A stretch of 5,218 nt of DNA from Akkermansiaceae bacterium (GTDB lineage Bacteria > Verrucomicrobiota > Verrucomicrobiia > Verrucomicrobiales > Akkermansiaceae): the NCBI GenBank assembly GCA_018676385.1, contig JABHEX010000341.1, positions 1-5,218 on the forward strand, written 5' to 3'. The notes below the pieces were generated by a model, which was not told where the DNA came from, made no database searches, and worked only from the letters and a program-made list of their open reading frames with translations. Below, in pieces: positions 1-5,218 of the stretch (position 1 is the stretch's first letter; each line of letters starts with the position of its first letter). A program made the translations under genes and the position numbers.

Positions 1-814
1 GCTGAGAGAAATCATCTCCGATGACGATGTAAGGCGAGTCCTTTGTAGCTATTGCTGGCACCAGTGTCTGTAAAGGATGAGCTGGATCAGCTAATTGATC
101 GATCCAAGGCGAGTGAATCCATGGATCGGCTTGGTGACATTCTTGACAATTATCCGCGGCGACCTCAGCAGGCGGTTGCCAGTATTGATCGTAATTTGAA
201 TCGGGGTCATCAGAACCAGGATGAGCAACATCATTGGGAAAAGTATCGAGTCTTTTGTGAAAGAAACATGTGGCCCCTGTTTCCGAGTTGTGCCCGATTA
301 CCCCCATTCCCCCATCACGACAGAAATTCACAAAAACCACTTCTGGTCGAGATAAGCCGTTATGGTACGACCCCATGTAACGTGCTGCAATTCGCTCACC
401 TGTCTCACATGTGCCGGTGAGCGCTGAAGGTTTGTCGCAGGTACTGGGTGTCTCGAACACTTCAACCCCATCAACCGTTATCGGCACCACTTGTGCATCG
501 CTGCAACTCATTTCAGGGATTGGACCCAGATATTGAGCGCACATTTGAGCGTGGTGCAAAGCAGTTCCAGGTGCCGCAGTGATAGGAGGCGCATCCGCAT
601 CCGGAGTCAGTTGAGAGCCGCCTGTGTCTCCACCACCAGTACCTCCACCGCCTGTACCTCCACCGCCTGCAACACCATCACCACTCGGGGGAGCAGAAGC
701 GGGCCCTGAGCCGCCACCACTGCAACCGCTAGCCAGTACAACCGTGATGGAAATCAGTAGGACTTGAGTGGTTCGGATCAGCGTCTGAAATGAATGACGG
801 TACAGATTAAGCAT
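1..814 (-). CDS. Putative lipoprotein with one c-type heme motif, 3' end beyond the window
   Basis: This reading frame is open for 271 codons from ATG at 814 and runs off the left edge, so the C-terminus is not seen. GGAG at 826-823, 8 bases before the ATG, supports the start. The N-terminus has a short basic segment, a hydrophobic stretch (about residues 18-28) and a lipobox LASGC with Cys31, so export and lipidation are expected. Residues 32-70 are a glycine-rich linker with repeated GGGGT units, a probable flexible tether. NCQECH (Cys223, Cys226, His227; bases 148-134) is a CxxCH site for covalent heme c. It is followed by DPWIHSPWID, which resembles the segment after heme motifs in some predicted secreted cytochromes (from memory). 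Six other cysteines (92, 104, 126, 136, 165, 183) could form disulfides. No distal Met ligand can be assigned because the gene is cut. Family and substrate are not recognised; an electron-transfer role is inferred. Confidence 0.85.
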   Translation of the reverse strand, partial: MLNLYRHSFQTLIRTTQVLLISITVVLASGCSGGGSGPASAPPSGDGVAGGGGTGGGGTGGGDTGGSQLTPDADAPPITAAPGTALHHAQMCAQYLGPIPEMSCSDAQVVPITVDGVEVFETPSTCDKPSALTGTCETGERIAARYMGSYHNGLSRPEVVFVNFCRDGGMGVIGHNSETGATCFFHKRLDTFPNDVAHPGSDDPDSNYDQYWQPPAEVAADNCQECHQADPWIHSPWIDQLADPAHPLQTLVPAIATKDSPYIVIGDDFSQ

Positions 815-891
815 GCTTGAAACTCCAAAAGCCCATGTAATGAGCAGTGGCAGTAAGGTTATCCAGTCAAGCTTTCATACACCTGTCTTTC

Positions 892-920
892 TCTATACGT
901 TTTTGTATACCAACTGACAG
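892..920 (-). promoter_or_regulatory. Candidate sigma70 promoter for the heme lipoprotein gene
   Basis: On the minus strand CTGTCA (920-915) and TATAGA (897-892) are separated by 17 bases, each matching 4 of 6 consensus positions. The start point would lie near 885, giving a leader of about 70 bases. TATAC (894-898) and GTATA (905-909) form a small inverted repeat across the -10 and spacer, which could be an operator. A second dyad, CCTGA-T-TCAGG, lies at 943-953 upstream of the -35. No convincing terminator separates this region from the kinase gene, so readthrough from the operon is also possible. Confidence 0.35.
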
Positions 921-990
921 AGTCTTGTAGGACCAGTGCGACCCTGATTCAGGTCTGCATTCTCGATAGGGCAAGAACTCCTTCGGGGGC

Positions 991-2355
991 TTAATCAAAC
1001 TGCAAGGAGAATTTAATTCCCCGCGGCGTCAACGCCTCTACGACCAGACGAGCACCATGATGATCTGCTACCGCTTTTACAAAGGCCAAGCCCAGACCGG
1101 CACCGTCTTCGCCACGAGATGGATCGAGTCGAACGGAGGGCTTAATTATCTCATCGAACTGATCTTCAAGGACTCCCGGTCCATCGTCTGAGATTCCAAT
1201 AACGCCATTTGAGGTGAACAGGGTGATGTAATCTCCGCCATGGACAATGGCGTTTTGTAAAAGATTGGCAATTGCCTGCTCTAGCAATACTTCATCTGCC
1301 CTGATTACCCAATCTCCATCGACTTCTAAGAGTAGTGTTTTTCTTTCGGGCAATACCGGCTCATAAGTTTCATAGAGTCGCTGAGCAAAACTGCTGAGGG
1401 AAAGGGGCGTAACACTAGCCGCACTCACCTCACTTTGGAGTCTGGCGATTCGCATCATGGCATCAATAATGGAGGCGATGCGATCAACCTCAGTCAAGGC
1501 CGCAGTAAGATCATCATGCCTCTTTTCGCTACCCTCTAACGACGCGCGCAATCGAGCAAGCGGCGTCCGTAAATCATGGGCCAAGTTCTTACCAAAAAGC
1601 CTGGTTTGTTCGGTAACCACCTCCAGGCGTTCGAGAGCATCGTCAAGCCTTCGGGCTATGCTGGACAAATCATCGTTATTGGGTGGTAAATCGCAGCGAG
1701 CACTCAAGTTTCCGTCTGACAGTAACGACAGTACTGTTTGAATTTTTGTCACTTTACGTTGCGAGGACAGCGCAATGACGTAGGAGATAGCCACTAAGGA
1801 CACAAAGGTAACTATGGTTGTAAAAAATATACCAGCGCTTACAGCCTCGATGCGCTCACGCTGATGATCGATTTTCACAGCCACATACTGCAATGTCTGA
1901 CCATCTGAGGACATTTCGCCTATGTAACTTTCGCCTTCGTAAGCAAACTCAAATATTTCCCCCCAAGCTAGACTGCCTTCCTCTTCATCACTGTCCTCAA
2001 ATTGAAGATCTTCGTCTTCCACGTGAAAAACAGCCTCGTAGAGCTCAAAAACGTGAACGAACCCCGGCAAAAAGGAGCCTTCGCATTTTCCGTCCATGAA
2101 AGCTCTTCGAATCGAGGGATCTATATTATCGCCGACCCCCCATAAGACGTCTCCTCCATGATCGTGCAAGTGTCCCCTCTCCAACTCGAGGGTCAAAGAA
2201 TACAATTCGGCGATATTCGCTTCCCAGAGCGTTTCTTCAATGATCGAGGACACCAGCACCCAAACCAGACCTTGAAACACAAGGAATACACCTGAGAGGC
2301 TGGCTACAAGTCGGAAGTATGATTGCCTGATTAAAAATTTAGGCATCAAAGACAT
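991..2355 (-). CDS. Membrane sensor histidine kinase, OmpR-partner class (QseC/PmrB-like architecture)
   Basis: This is the sensor of a two-component system, which autophosphorylates on His and passes phosphate to the adjacent regulator. Numbering from ATG at 2355 gives 454 residues: TM1 about 16-37, periplasmic domain about 38-173, TM2 about 174-196, HAMP about 197-249. The HisKA dimerisation helix carries LAHDLRTPLARLR with phospho-acceptor His260. The ATPase domain follows, with N-box Asn368 in LLQNAIVHG, G1 box DDGPG at 390-394 and G2 box GAGLGLAF at 418-425. All catalytic motifs look intact. The periplasmic domain holds an acidic run at about 113-126. The start at 2355 has the Shine-Dalgarno-like GGGGTGAT a few bases upstream and overlaps the regulator gene by 17 bases. 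The frame also allows TTG at 2379, ATG at 2361 and ATG at 2346. The signal is unknown. Confidence 0.93.
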   Translation of the reverse strand: MSLMPKFLIRQSYFRLVASLSGVFLVFQGLVWVLVSSIIEETLWEANIAELYSLTLELERGHLHDHGGDVLWGVGDNIDPSIRRAFMDGKCEGSFLPGFVHVFELYEAVFHVEDEDLQFEDSDEEEGSLAWGEIFEFAYEGESYIGEMSSDGQTLQYVAVKIDHQRERIEAVSAGIFFTTIVTFVSLVAISYVIALSSQRKVTKIQTVLSLLSDGNLSARCDLPPNNDDLSSIARRLDDALERLEVVTEQTRLFGKNLAHDLRTPLARLRASLEGSEKRHDDLTAALTEVDRIASIIDAMMRIARLQSEVSAASVTPLSLSSFAQRLYETYEPVLPERKTLLLEVDGDWVIRADEVLLEQAIANLLQNAIVHGGDYITLFTSNGVIGISDDGPGVLEDQFDEIIKPSVRLDPSRGEDGAGLGLAFVKAVADHHGARLVVEALTPRGIKFSLQFD

Positions 2356-3019
2356 AACCATCACCCCGGAGGGTTTCAATCATCTTGTGTTCAAAGGGAT
2401 TGTCGATTTTTGAGCGCAATCGGGAAATATGAGTTTCCACCACACTTGTGGTCGGATCAAAGTTCAAACCCCACACCTTTTCAAGAAGCATGGTGCGAGT
2501 AACAAGACGCTTGGGGTTTCGCATCAAGTACTCAAGGAGCTTAAATTCAGTGGATGTCAGTCTAATTTTTTGCCCTTGGCGAAAGCACTCCCTCGAGAGT
2601 AAATCAATGCTGAGTTCACCAGCGGCCAACCGAGCTGCTGTGCCTGACGCTTTTTCGCTCGAGCGACCAAGCAACATACCCACCCTCGCCAATAGTTCAA
2701 TAAACGCAAAGGGCTTTACCATGTAGTCATCGCATCCTGCCTCGAACCCCTCGACTCTCTCATCAGCCCCGGACAGAGCTGTCACAAGAAGCACCGCCGT
2801 CTTGTCCCCCATGGCCCTTAAAGTTTTTAAGAGCTTCAGCCCATCGACGTCAGGAACCATTCTGTCCAATATCAATAAGTCGTAGGTTTCTTGTGTCGCC
2901 GCGGTCAAAGCATGAGCACCAGAGAAAAACGTGTCTACGGTGTGGCCCTTCTCACCAAGACCTTTGGCTACCCATTTGCGCAGCTGAGCATCGTCCTCTA
3001 ACAATAATATTCGCGCCAT
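2339..3019 (-). CDS. OmpR-family response regulator, first gene of the two-component operon
   Basis: This 226-residue cytoplasmic transcription factor is the partner of the downstream kinase. The receiver domain (about 1-118) has the acidic pocket Glu8-Asp9-Asp10, phospho-acceptor Asp52 in LILDRMVPDVDG, switch Thr80 and conserved Lys102 in MVKPF. A linker leads to a winged-helix DNA-binding domain (about 131-226) with the typical LTSTEFKLLEYLMRNP and the recognition region VVETHISRLRSKI, ending in IETLRGDGYVF. Length and every key residue are normal for the OmpR/PhoB subfamily, so the protein should be functional. The ATG at 3019 is preceded by the weak purine-rich GGTAAAG. Its last codons overlap the kinase start, so the two are probably translationally coupled. 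Target genes cannot be read from the window; the heme lipoprotein downstream is only a positional candidate. Confidence 0.95.
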   Translation of the reverse strand: MARILLLEDDAQLRKWVAKGLGEKGHTVDTFFSGAHALTAATQETYDLLILDRMVPDVDGLKLLKTLRAMGDKTAVLLVTALSGADERVEGFEAGCDDYMVKPFAFIELLARVGMLLGRSSEKASGTAARLAAGELSIDLLSRECFRQGQKIRLTSTEFKLLEYLMRNPKRLVTRTMLLEKVWGLNFDPTTSVVETHISRLRSKIDNPFEHKMIETLRGDGYVFDA

Positions 3020-3064
3020 TTTTCTTTACCAAACGCACTCACAAAGGATCTGAACTTCTCACCA

Positions 3065-3078
3065 CTTGGACAACCAAG
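3065..3078. promoter_or_regulatory. Small dyad upstream of the regulator gene
   Basis: CTTGG, four bases, then CCAAG form a perfect 5-bp inverted repeat 46 bases before the regulator ATG. It is a candidate operator because the operon promoter must lie between 3020 and the integrase remnant. I could not pick a convincing -35/-10 pair in this stretch: TTGAAC is present on the minus strand but without a good -10 at the right spacing. The rest of 3020-3233 holds no gene I can support. Confidence 0.2.
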
Positions 3079-3233
3079 CTCAGCAAGGTTCAACGACAGT
3101 CGAGCTGATTGACTGGCTATGGAGATGACCCATGAACCTCGAGACTTTGAAGATATCCAATCGATGACGAGCTAGCAATGAAGCTTACGGCATTGTATGC
3201 CGAGGACCGAATCACTGTTTTGAGCAAAAGACC

Positions 3234-3869
3234 AGGAAACACGTAGTGCTGTACTGAGTGCAAGCCCTCATCAAACGCCCATTTTCACAGAGCGTTAATG
3301 GTGGCTTGCTCATTTCTGATGGTGACGCCTGTGGCGCCCTTCTGCTGACGGTACTGCTAGTAGCCCTGTAGGCTTTTGCTCTCCAAGTCGCTGAGTCTGG
3401 TAACGCTACTTCGCTCGCTCCGTCCCACAATGCCGCAATATGCCACAAAGTGATTCAGCTGCGACTTGATGGTGCCCCAGCGCCCCTCAGTGATGGAGCC
3501 GCGCTTAACGTCCACCTCCCAACGATGCTTGAGGTACTCCTCAGCCGCTTGTTGCACTGTAGGGCTGAAGATGCGCTTGCCAGAATTGAGATTGGCTTTG
3601 ATAGCGAAGAACTCGTTCTCCGCGCGCTCCACAGCTGTATCCAAGTGCTTGGTTTTCAGCGTCTTGCGAACGTACTTGCTTTCTTCGCTAATCCACATGC
3701 GAAAGTGCCAGTACCCACCGCTTTGCTGGGTTCTGACGATTTCTGCTTTTCCGCCGTAGATAGGGTGCTTGTCCGTTAGGAAGGACTGGGTAGGAGCTGT
3801 GCGCTTGCTGCGCTGTTTTTGAGTTCTCGTATTGTCTATCACTAATGCTACACGGGCTGCTGCTGTCAT
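3234..3869 (-). pseudogene. Decayed phage-type tyrosine integrase, N-terminal and core-binding part only
   Basis: ATG at 3869 has a good AGAGAGG ribosome site 5 bases upstream and opens 170 codons. They include GYWHFRMWISEESKYVRKTL and TEGRWGTIKSQLNHFVAYC, then TRLSDLESKSLQGY, typical of the arm-binding and SAM-like core-binding regions of phage/island integrases. A TAG at 3359-3357 ends the frame. Directly after it the same frame continues with integrase-like QYRQQKGATGVTIRNEQATINAL up to a second stop, TGA at 3287-3285. It then resumes with KWAFDEGLHSVQHYVFP to about 3234, where family resemblance seems to stop. The catalytic domain (Arg...His-x-x-Arg...Tyr) is absent before the regulator gene. 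The protein cannot recombine DNA; a truncated product could at most bind it. The left boundary is estimated by eye. Confidence 0.85.
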
Positions 3870-3892
3870 GCTTACCTCTCTGAGTTAACGTG

Positions 3893-3955
3893 CTCATACA
3901 TGGTAAGCCCCATCACATGTGTATCAGCGTCAAGTACGCTTAGCACTCATACATG
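3893..3955. repeat. 10-bp direct repeat upstream of the integrase remnant
   Basis: CTCATACATG occurs exactly at 3893-3902 and again at 3946-3955, with start positions 53 bases apart and similar flanks (followed by GTA and ATA). An 8-bp palindrome CACATGTG lies between them at 3914-3921. The position just upstream of the integrase start suggests operator or excisionase-type sites controlling int, but no protein can be assigned. Confidence 0.4.
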
Positions 3956-3984
3956 ATACTTATGATGCGCAATAATCGCTACCG

Positions 3985-4045
3985 TTTGTAACTTCGCTTG
4001 TAAAAAAGCCCCAAAAACGGGGCTCTTTGTAACTTCTTTGCAACT
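3985..4045 (+). repeat. TTTGTAACT repeats, left group (candidate integrase arm sites)
   Basis: TTTGTAACT occurs at 3985-3993 and 4026-4034, and the variant TTTGCAACT at 4037-4045. The last two start 11 bases apart. The group lies between the integrase remnant and the attachment-like site at 4084, where lambda-type integrases have arm-binding sites. The arm-site role is inferred from repetition, spacing and position. Confidence 0.5.
4002..4024 (-). terminator. Strong rho-independent terminator
   Basis: On the minus strand a perfect 6-bp GC-rich stem AGCCCC/GGGGCT (4024-4019 with 4012-4007) encloses the loop GTTTTT and is followed by a T run (4007-4002). It would stop transcripts coming from the paiB side before they reach the integrase. 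It lies about 60 bases after the guaA-like stop codon at 4084, where a guaA terminator would also be expected. The stem could also work weakly on the plus strand, where CTTT follows it. Confidence 0.85.
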
Positions 4046-4083
4046 CGCAAACCTATATAAATCAATAGTTTAGCGTCACCCCG

Positions 4084-4108
4084 TTACTCCCACTCAACAG
4101 TAGTGTTA
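4084..4108 (-). other. Candidate attachment site A, resembling the 3' end of guaA
   Basis: Read on the minus strand, this site encodes N-T-T-V-E-W-E and a TAA stop. GuaA (GMP synthetase) proteins commonly end in TIEWE or TVEWE, and the guaA 3' end is an established integration target of genomic islands. The frame upstream of these codons does not look like GuaA, so this is a copied end rather than the gene. It aligns without gaps to site B at 5044-5068 at 20 of 25 positions, sharing TCCCACTCA. TTTGTAACT repeats flank it on both sides, as in an attP. No integration assay or guaA sequence is available here to confirm it. Confidence 0.65.
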
Positions 4109-4116
4109 TAAAAAAC

Positions 4117-4140
4117 CTTGTAAGAACAATGGTTTACAAG
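4117..4140. repeat. Inverted repeat CTTGTAA/TTACAAG
   Basis: A perfect 7-bp inverted repeat (4117-4123 and 4134-4140) with a 10-base loop lies just to the right of site A. Its arms share TTGTAA with the TTTGTAACT repeats, so it may be a degenerate inverted pair of the same binding sequence. It is too AT-rich and lacks a T tract for a terminator. Confidence 0.4.
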
Positions 4141-4153
4141 TGGCATTCTGAAG

Positions 4154-4173
4154 TTTGTAACTACTTTGTAACT
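4154..4173 (+). repeat. TTTGTAACT tandem pair, right of site A
   Basis: TTTGTAACT occurs exactly at 4154-4162 and 4165-4173, an 11-base period. It has the same orientation and period as the pair at 4026-4045 on the other side of site A. The start lies 46 bases from the end of site A. Together the two groups give site A an arm-core-arm layout. Confidence 0.55.
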
Positions 4174-4241
4174 CTTGCCCATTTTTCTTGTTTTCATAAC
4201 CTCTCAAAACCCTTTTCATATCAACACTTTAGCAGATGCTG

Positions 4242-4260
4242 AGTTACAAAAATTGTAACC
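4242..4260. repeat. Perfect 17-bp dyad built from two opposed arm-type repeats
   Basis: GTTACAA, AAA, then TTGTAAC (4243-4259) form a perfect 7-bp inverted repeat. The left half extends to a full TTTGTAACT on the minus strand (4250-4242); the right half is the variant ATTGTAACC. This is the only inverted placement of the arm-type repeat close to another copy. The rest of 4174-4380 holds no supported gene. It contains a small dyad ACATAA-CT-TTATGT (4278-4291) and an AT-only hairpin TTCTTT/AAAGAA (4357-4376) just after the paiB stop, too weak to call a terminator. Confidence 0.5.
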
Positions 4261-4380
4261 TTAATGCCCTACTCCAAACATAACTTTATGTAGCAAAGGT
4301 TTGCGGGAGGGTCCTCTTTTTAACGTTTTTTATTAGACAGTCACTCTTCTCAACTTTTCTTTAAAAAATCAAAGAATGGA

Positions 4381-5007
4381 TTATTCAGCACCTTTTATTC
4401 GGTTCATTGTATTTGATAGGAAAAATTTGTTGCTGTCACCCATAGCCTCAGCAACGGAGTTAAAATCTACTTTTTCCCTATTCTGACTCACTTTACTTTT
4501 TGCTAATATTTTTTGTACATCAAAGTTAAATGAAACAATGTTATCTAACATTTGCTCCATATAATCTGCGGGAGCATCAGACATCTTCCATTCCTTTGCA
4601 CCAAAATGCATTTTCTCATACATTTTTGTAAGTTTTCCAACTACGGACAGTTTTGCCTTTTTTGAGTGGTCAAATGTGATCTTTCCGTGTAAGTGAACAA
4701 CTTGATAATTCCAAGTAGGAACATGCAGGTGTGTCTCTTTTTTTGTTGGATACAAATTGGGAGAAATGTAGGCATCCTCTGAATTGAAAATTGCTATTGC
4801 ACTCATTCCGTTTGGGAAAAGTGAATGCAAAGAATTAGCTTTAGCGACATGCCCTACGAATAAATTTTGTTCTACACGCAATAGAGGGATGTGGTTTGCA
4901 ATAAAATCACCATCGGAATAGCACACAATAGTTGCTAACGGAAATTGCTCAATTAACTTTGCAATTTCATTTTCGGTAGTTTCTTCAAAATGTGGGGGAA
5001 GATACAT
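4381..5007 (-). CDS. paiB: PaiB-family FMN-binding negative transcriptional regulator / protease synthase and sporulation PAI 2 homolog
   Basis: This complete 208-residue cytoplasmic protein matches the usual length of the PaiB family (Pfam FMN_bind_2; split beta-barrel flavin-binding fold). Family hallmarks appear in order: N-terminal MYLPPHFEET, GHVAKANS (about 52-59), AYISP (79-83), VPTWNY then VHLHG (96-108), and KVSQNR (172-177). In Bacillus subtilis PaiB is a negative regulator of sporulation and protease genes encoded beside the acetyltransferase PaiA. Homologs are widespread in non-sporulating bacteria, where their role is poorly defined. Here there is no paiA; the gene stands alone between two attachment-like sites. 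ATG at 5007 is preceded by GGGG with 8 bases of spacing. Base composition is visibly more AT-rich than the genes to the left, which suggests separate acquisition. The family call is secure; the physiological role is not. Confidence 0.93.
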   Translation of the reverse strand: MYLPPHFEETTENEIAKLIEQFPLATIVCYSDGDFIANHIPLLRVEQNLFVGHVAKANSLHSLFPNGMSAIAIFNSEDAYISPNLYPTKKETHLHVPTWNYQVVHLHGKITFDHSKKAKLSVVGKLTKMYEKMHFGAKEWKMSDAPADYMEQMLDNIVSFNFDVQKILAKSKVSQNREKVDFNSVAEAMGDSNKFFLSNTMNRIKGAE

Positions 5008-5043
5008 TTAGGTTACCCCTGCCTTTAAGTTTAGTTTTATTTA

Positions 5044-5068
5044 TTATTCCCACTCAGTAGTAACGTTA
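5044..5068 (-). other. Candidate attachment site B, second guaA-end-like copy
   Basis: On the minus strand this reads N-V-T-T-E-W-E then TAA, again a GuaA-like ending. The frame upstream closes at a TAA at 5097-5095 after only 16 codons, so the native guaA is not here. It is in the same orientation as site A, with which it shares 20 of 25 positions. It lies 36 bases before the paiB ATG, so any paiB promoter must overlap or flank it. Confidence 0.6.
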
Positions 5069-5099
5069 ATGTTTTCTTGTTTAATATCAATCATTTACC

Positions 5100-5113
5100 A
5101 ACTATCAATAGTT
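5100..5113. repeat. 14-bp dyad AACTAT-CA-ATAGTT
   Basis: This is a perfect 6-bp inverted repeat with a 2-base centre, 31 bases to the right of site B. ATCAATAGTT also occurs at 4061-4070, left of site A, and a related dyad lies at 5172-5192. It may be a recombinase or accessory-protein site. The stretch 5069-5218 holds no supported gene. Confidence 0.4.
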
Positions 5114-5115
5114 AG

Positions 5116-5175
5116 TGTGTAACTTATGTGTAACTCACCATCCAATCTGCACGATTTTTCTACGCTTGTGTAACT
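5116..5175 (+). repeat. TGTGTAACT repeats, right group (candidate arm sites of another element)
   Basis: TGTGTAACT occurs exactly at 5116-5124, 5127-5135 and 5167-5175. The first two keep the 11-base period seen for TTTGTAACT near site A, but the second base differs consistently. This suggests arm sites of a related but different integrase, belonging to an element that continues beyond the right edge. Confidence 0.5.
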
Positions 5176-5192
5176 ATTGCAATTCAATAGTT
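5172..5192. repeat. Inverted repeat AACTATTG/CAATAGTT
   Basis: A perfect 8-bp inverted repeat with a 5-base loop (CAATT) lies near the right edge, overlapping the last TGTGTAACT repeat. Its right arm continues as TCAATAGTTT (5184-5193), identical to 4062-4071 left of site A. Confidence 0.45.
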
Positions 5193-5218
5193 TGCGCACT
5201 CACTTGTTGCACATTGTA

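Larger units (their letters stand above)
4084..5068. mobile_element. Candidate att-flanked passenger unit carrying paiB, without its own integrase
   Basis: Two guaA-end-like sites in direct orientation bound a segment with a 960-bp repeat-to-repeat period. It contains one complete gene (paiB-like) and about 270 bases of noncoding, repeat-bearing DNA, and no recombinase. The segment is visibly AT-richer than the DNA to its left. This is the layout of a cis-mobilizable element, or of what remains when a larger island loses its recombination genes. The only integrase sequence nearby, at 3234-3869, lies outside the unit and is broken. Mobility is inferred. Confidence 0.45.

Noticed and set aside
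52..420. 122-codon plus-strand open frame
   Set aside because: It is antisense to the lipoprotein gene, which has a lipobox, CxxCH and a good ribosome site; the plus-strand product shows no recognisable features.
979..990. CTCC-TTCG-GGGG hairpin after the kinase stop as a terminator
   Set aside because: The pairing works only on the plus strand with a wobble; on the coding strand it has a C-A mismatch and no T tract.
3285..3359. Programmed readthrough or recoding of the integrase stops
   Set aside because: Two different stop codons occur in the frame and the catalytic domain is missing afterwards, so readthrough would not give an active enzyme.
3212..3448. 78-codon minus-strand open frame after the integrase TAG
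   Set aside because: It is a different frame from the integrase and does not resemble an integrase continuation; the true frame continues through the stop codons.
3985..4260. CRISPR array or integron attC cassette array
   Set aside because: The repeats are 9 bp with irregular gaps and no unique spacers, and the 25-bp sites lack attC-like long imperfect hairpins.
5044..5094. Native 3' end of guaA at site B
   Set aside because: The frame closes after 16 codons and the residues before the last few do not look like GuaA, so only the end is copied.

Overview
The window looks like chromosomal DNA of a Gram-negative proteobacterium, most likely a marine-type gammaproteobacterium (inference). The grounds are an OmpR/QseC-type two-component pair, a lipoprotein with a c-type heme motif, and sequences that copy the end of guaA, a known gammaproteobacterial integration hotspot. 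Every gene I can support lies on the minus strand, so transcription runs from high to low coordinates.

Left part (1-3019), moderate GC. A response regulator (3019-2339) and a sensor histidine kinase (2355-991) overlap and form an operon. After a 176-base gap with a candidate promoter comes a lipoprotein gene (814-1) that runs off the left edge. It encodes a lipobox, a glycine-rich tether and one CxxCH heme site. No sequence evidence shows that the two-component system controls this gene; only adjacency and shared orientation suggest it.

Middle part (3020-4083). This holds a decayed phage-type tyrosine integrase, with an intact N-terminal and core-binding region, two in-frame stops and no catalytic domain. 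Upstream of it are a 10-bp direct repeat, a strong intrinsic terminator and TTTGTAACT-type repeats.

Right part (4084-5218), visibly AT-richer. Two direct copies of a 25-bp site (20/25 identical) lie 960 bp apart. Read on the minus strand, each encodes a ...EWE-stop ending like the C-terminus of GMP synthetase GuaA, and I read them as attachment sites. Between them sits one complete gene, a PaiB-family FMN-binding protein, and no integrase. TTTGTAACT repeats in 11-bp-spaced pairs flank the first site like integrase arm sites. A different repeat family (TGTGTAACT) and two inverted repeats lie beyond the second site.

The most interesting reading is a tandem array of guaA-targeted elements. It would contain a very small att-flanked, integrase-less passenger unit carrying paiB, next to an element whose integrase has died.
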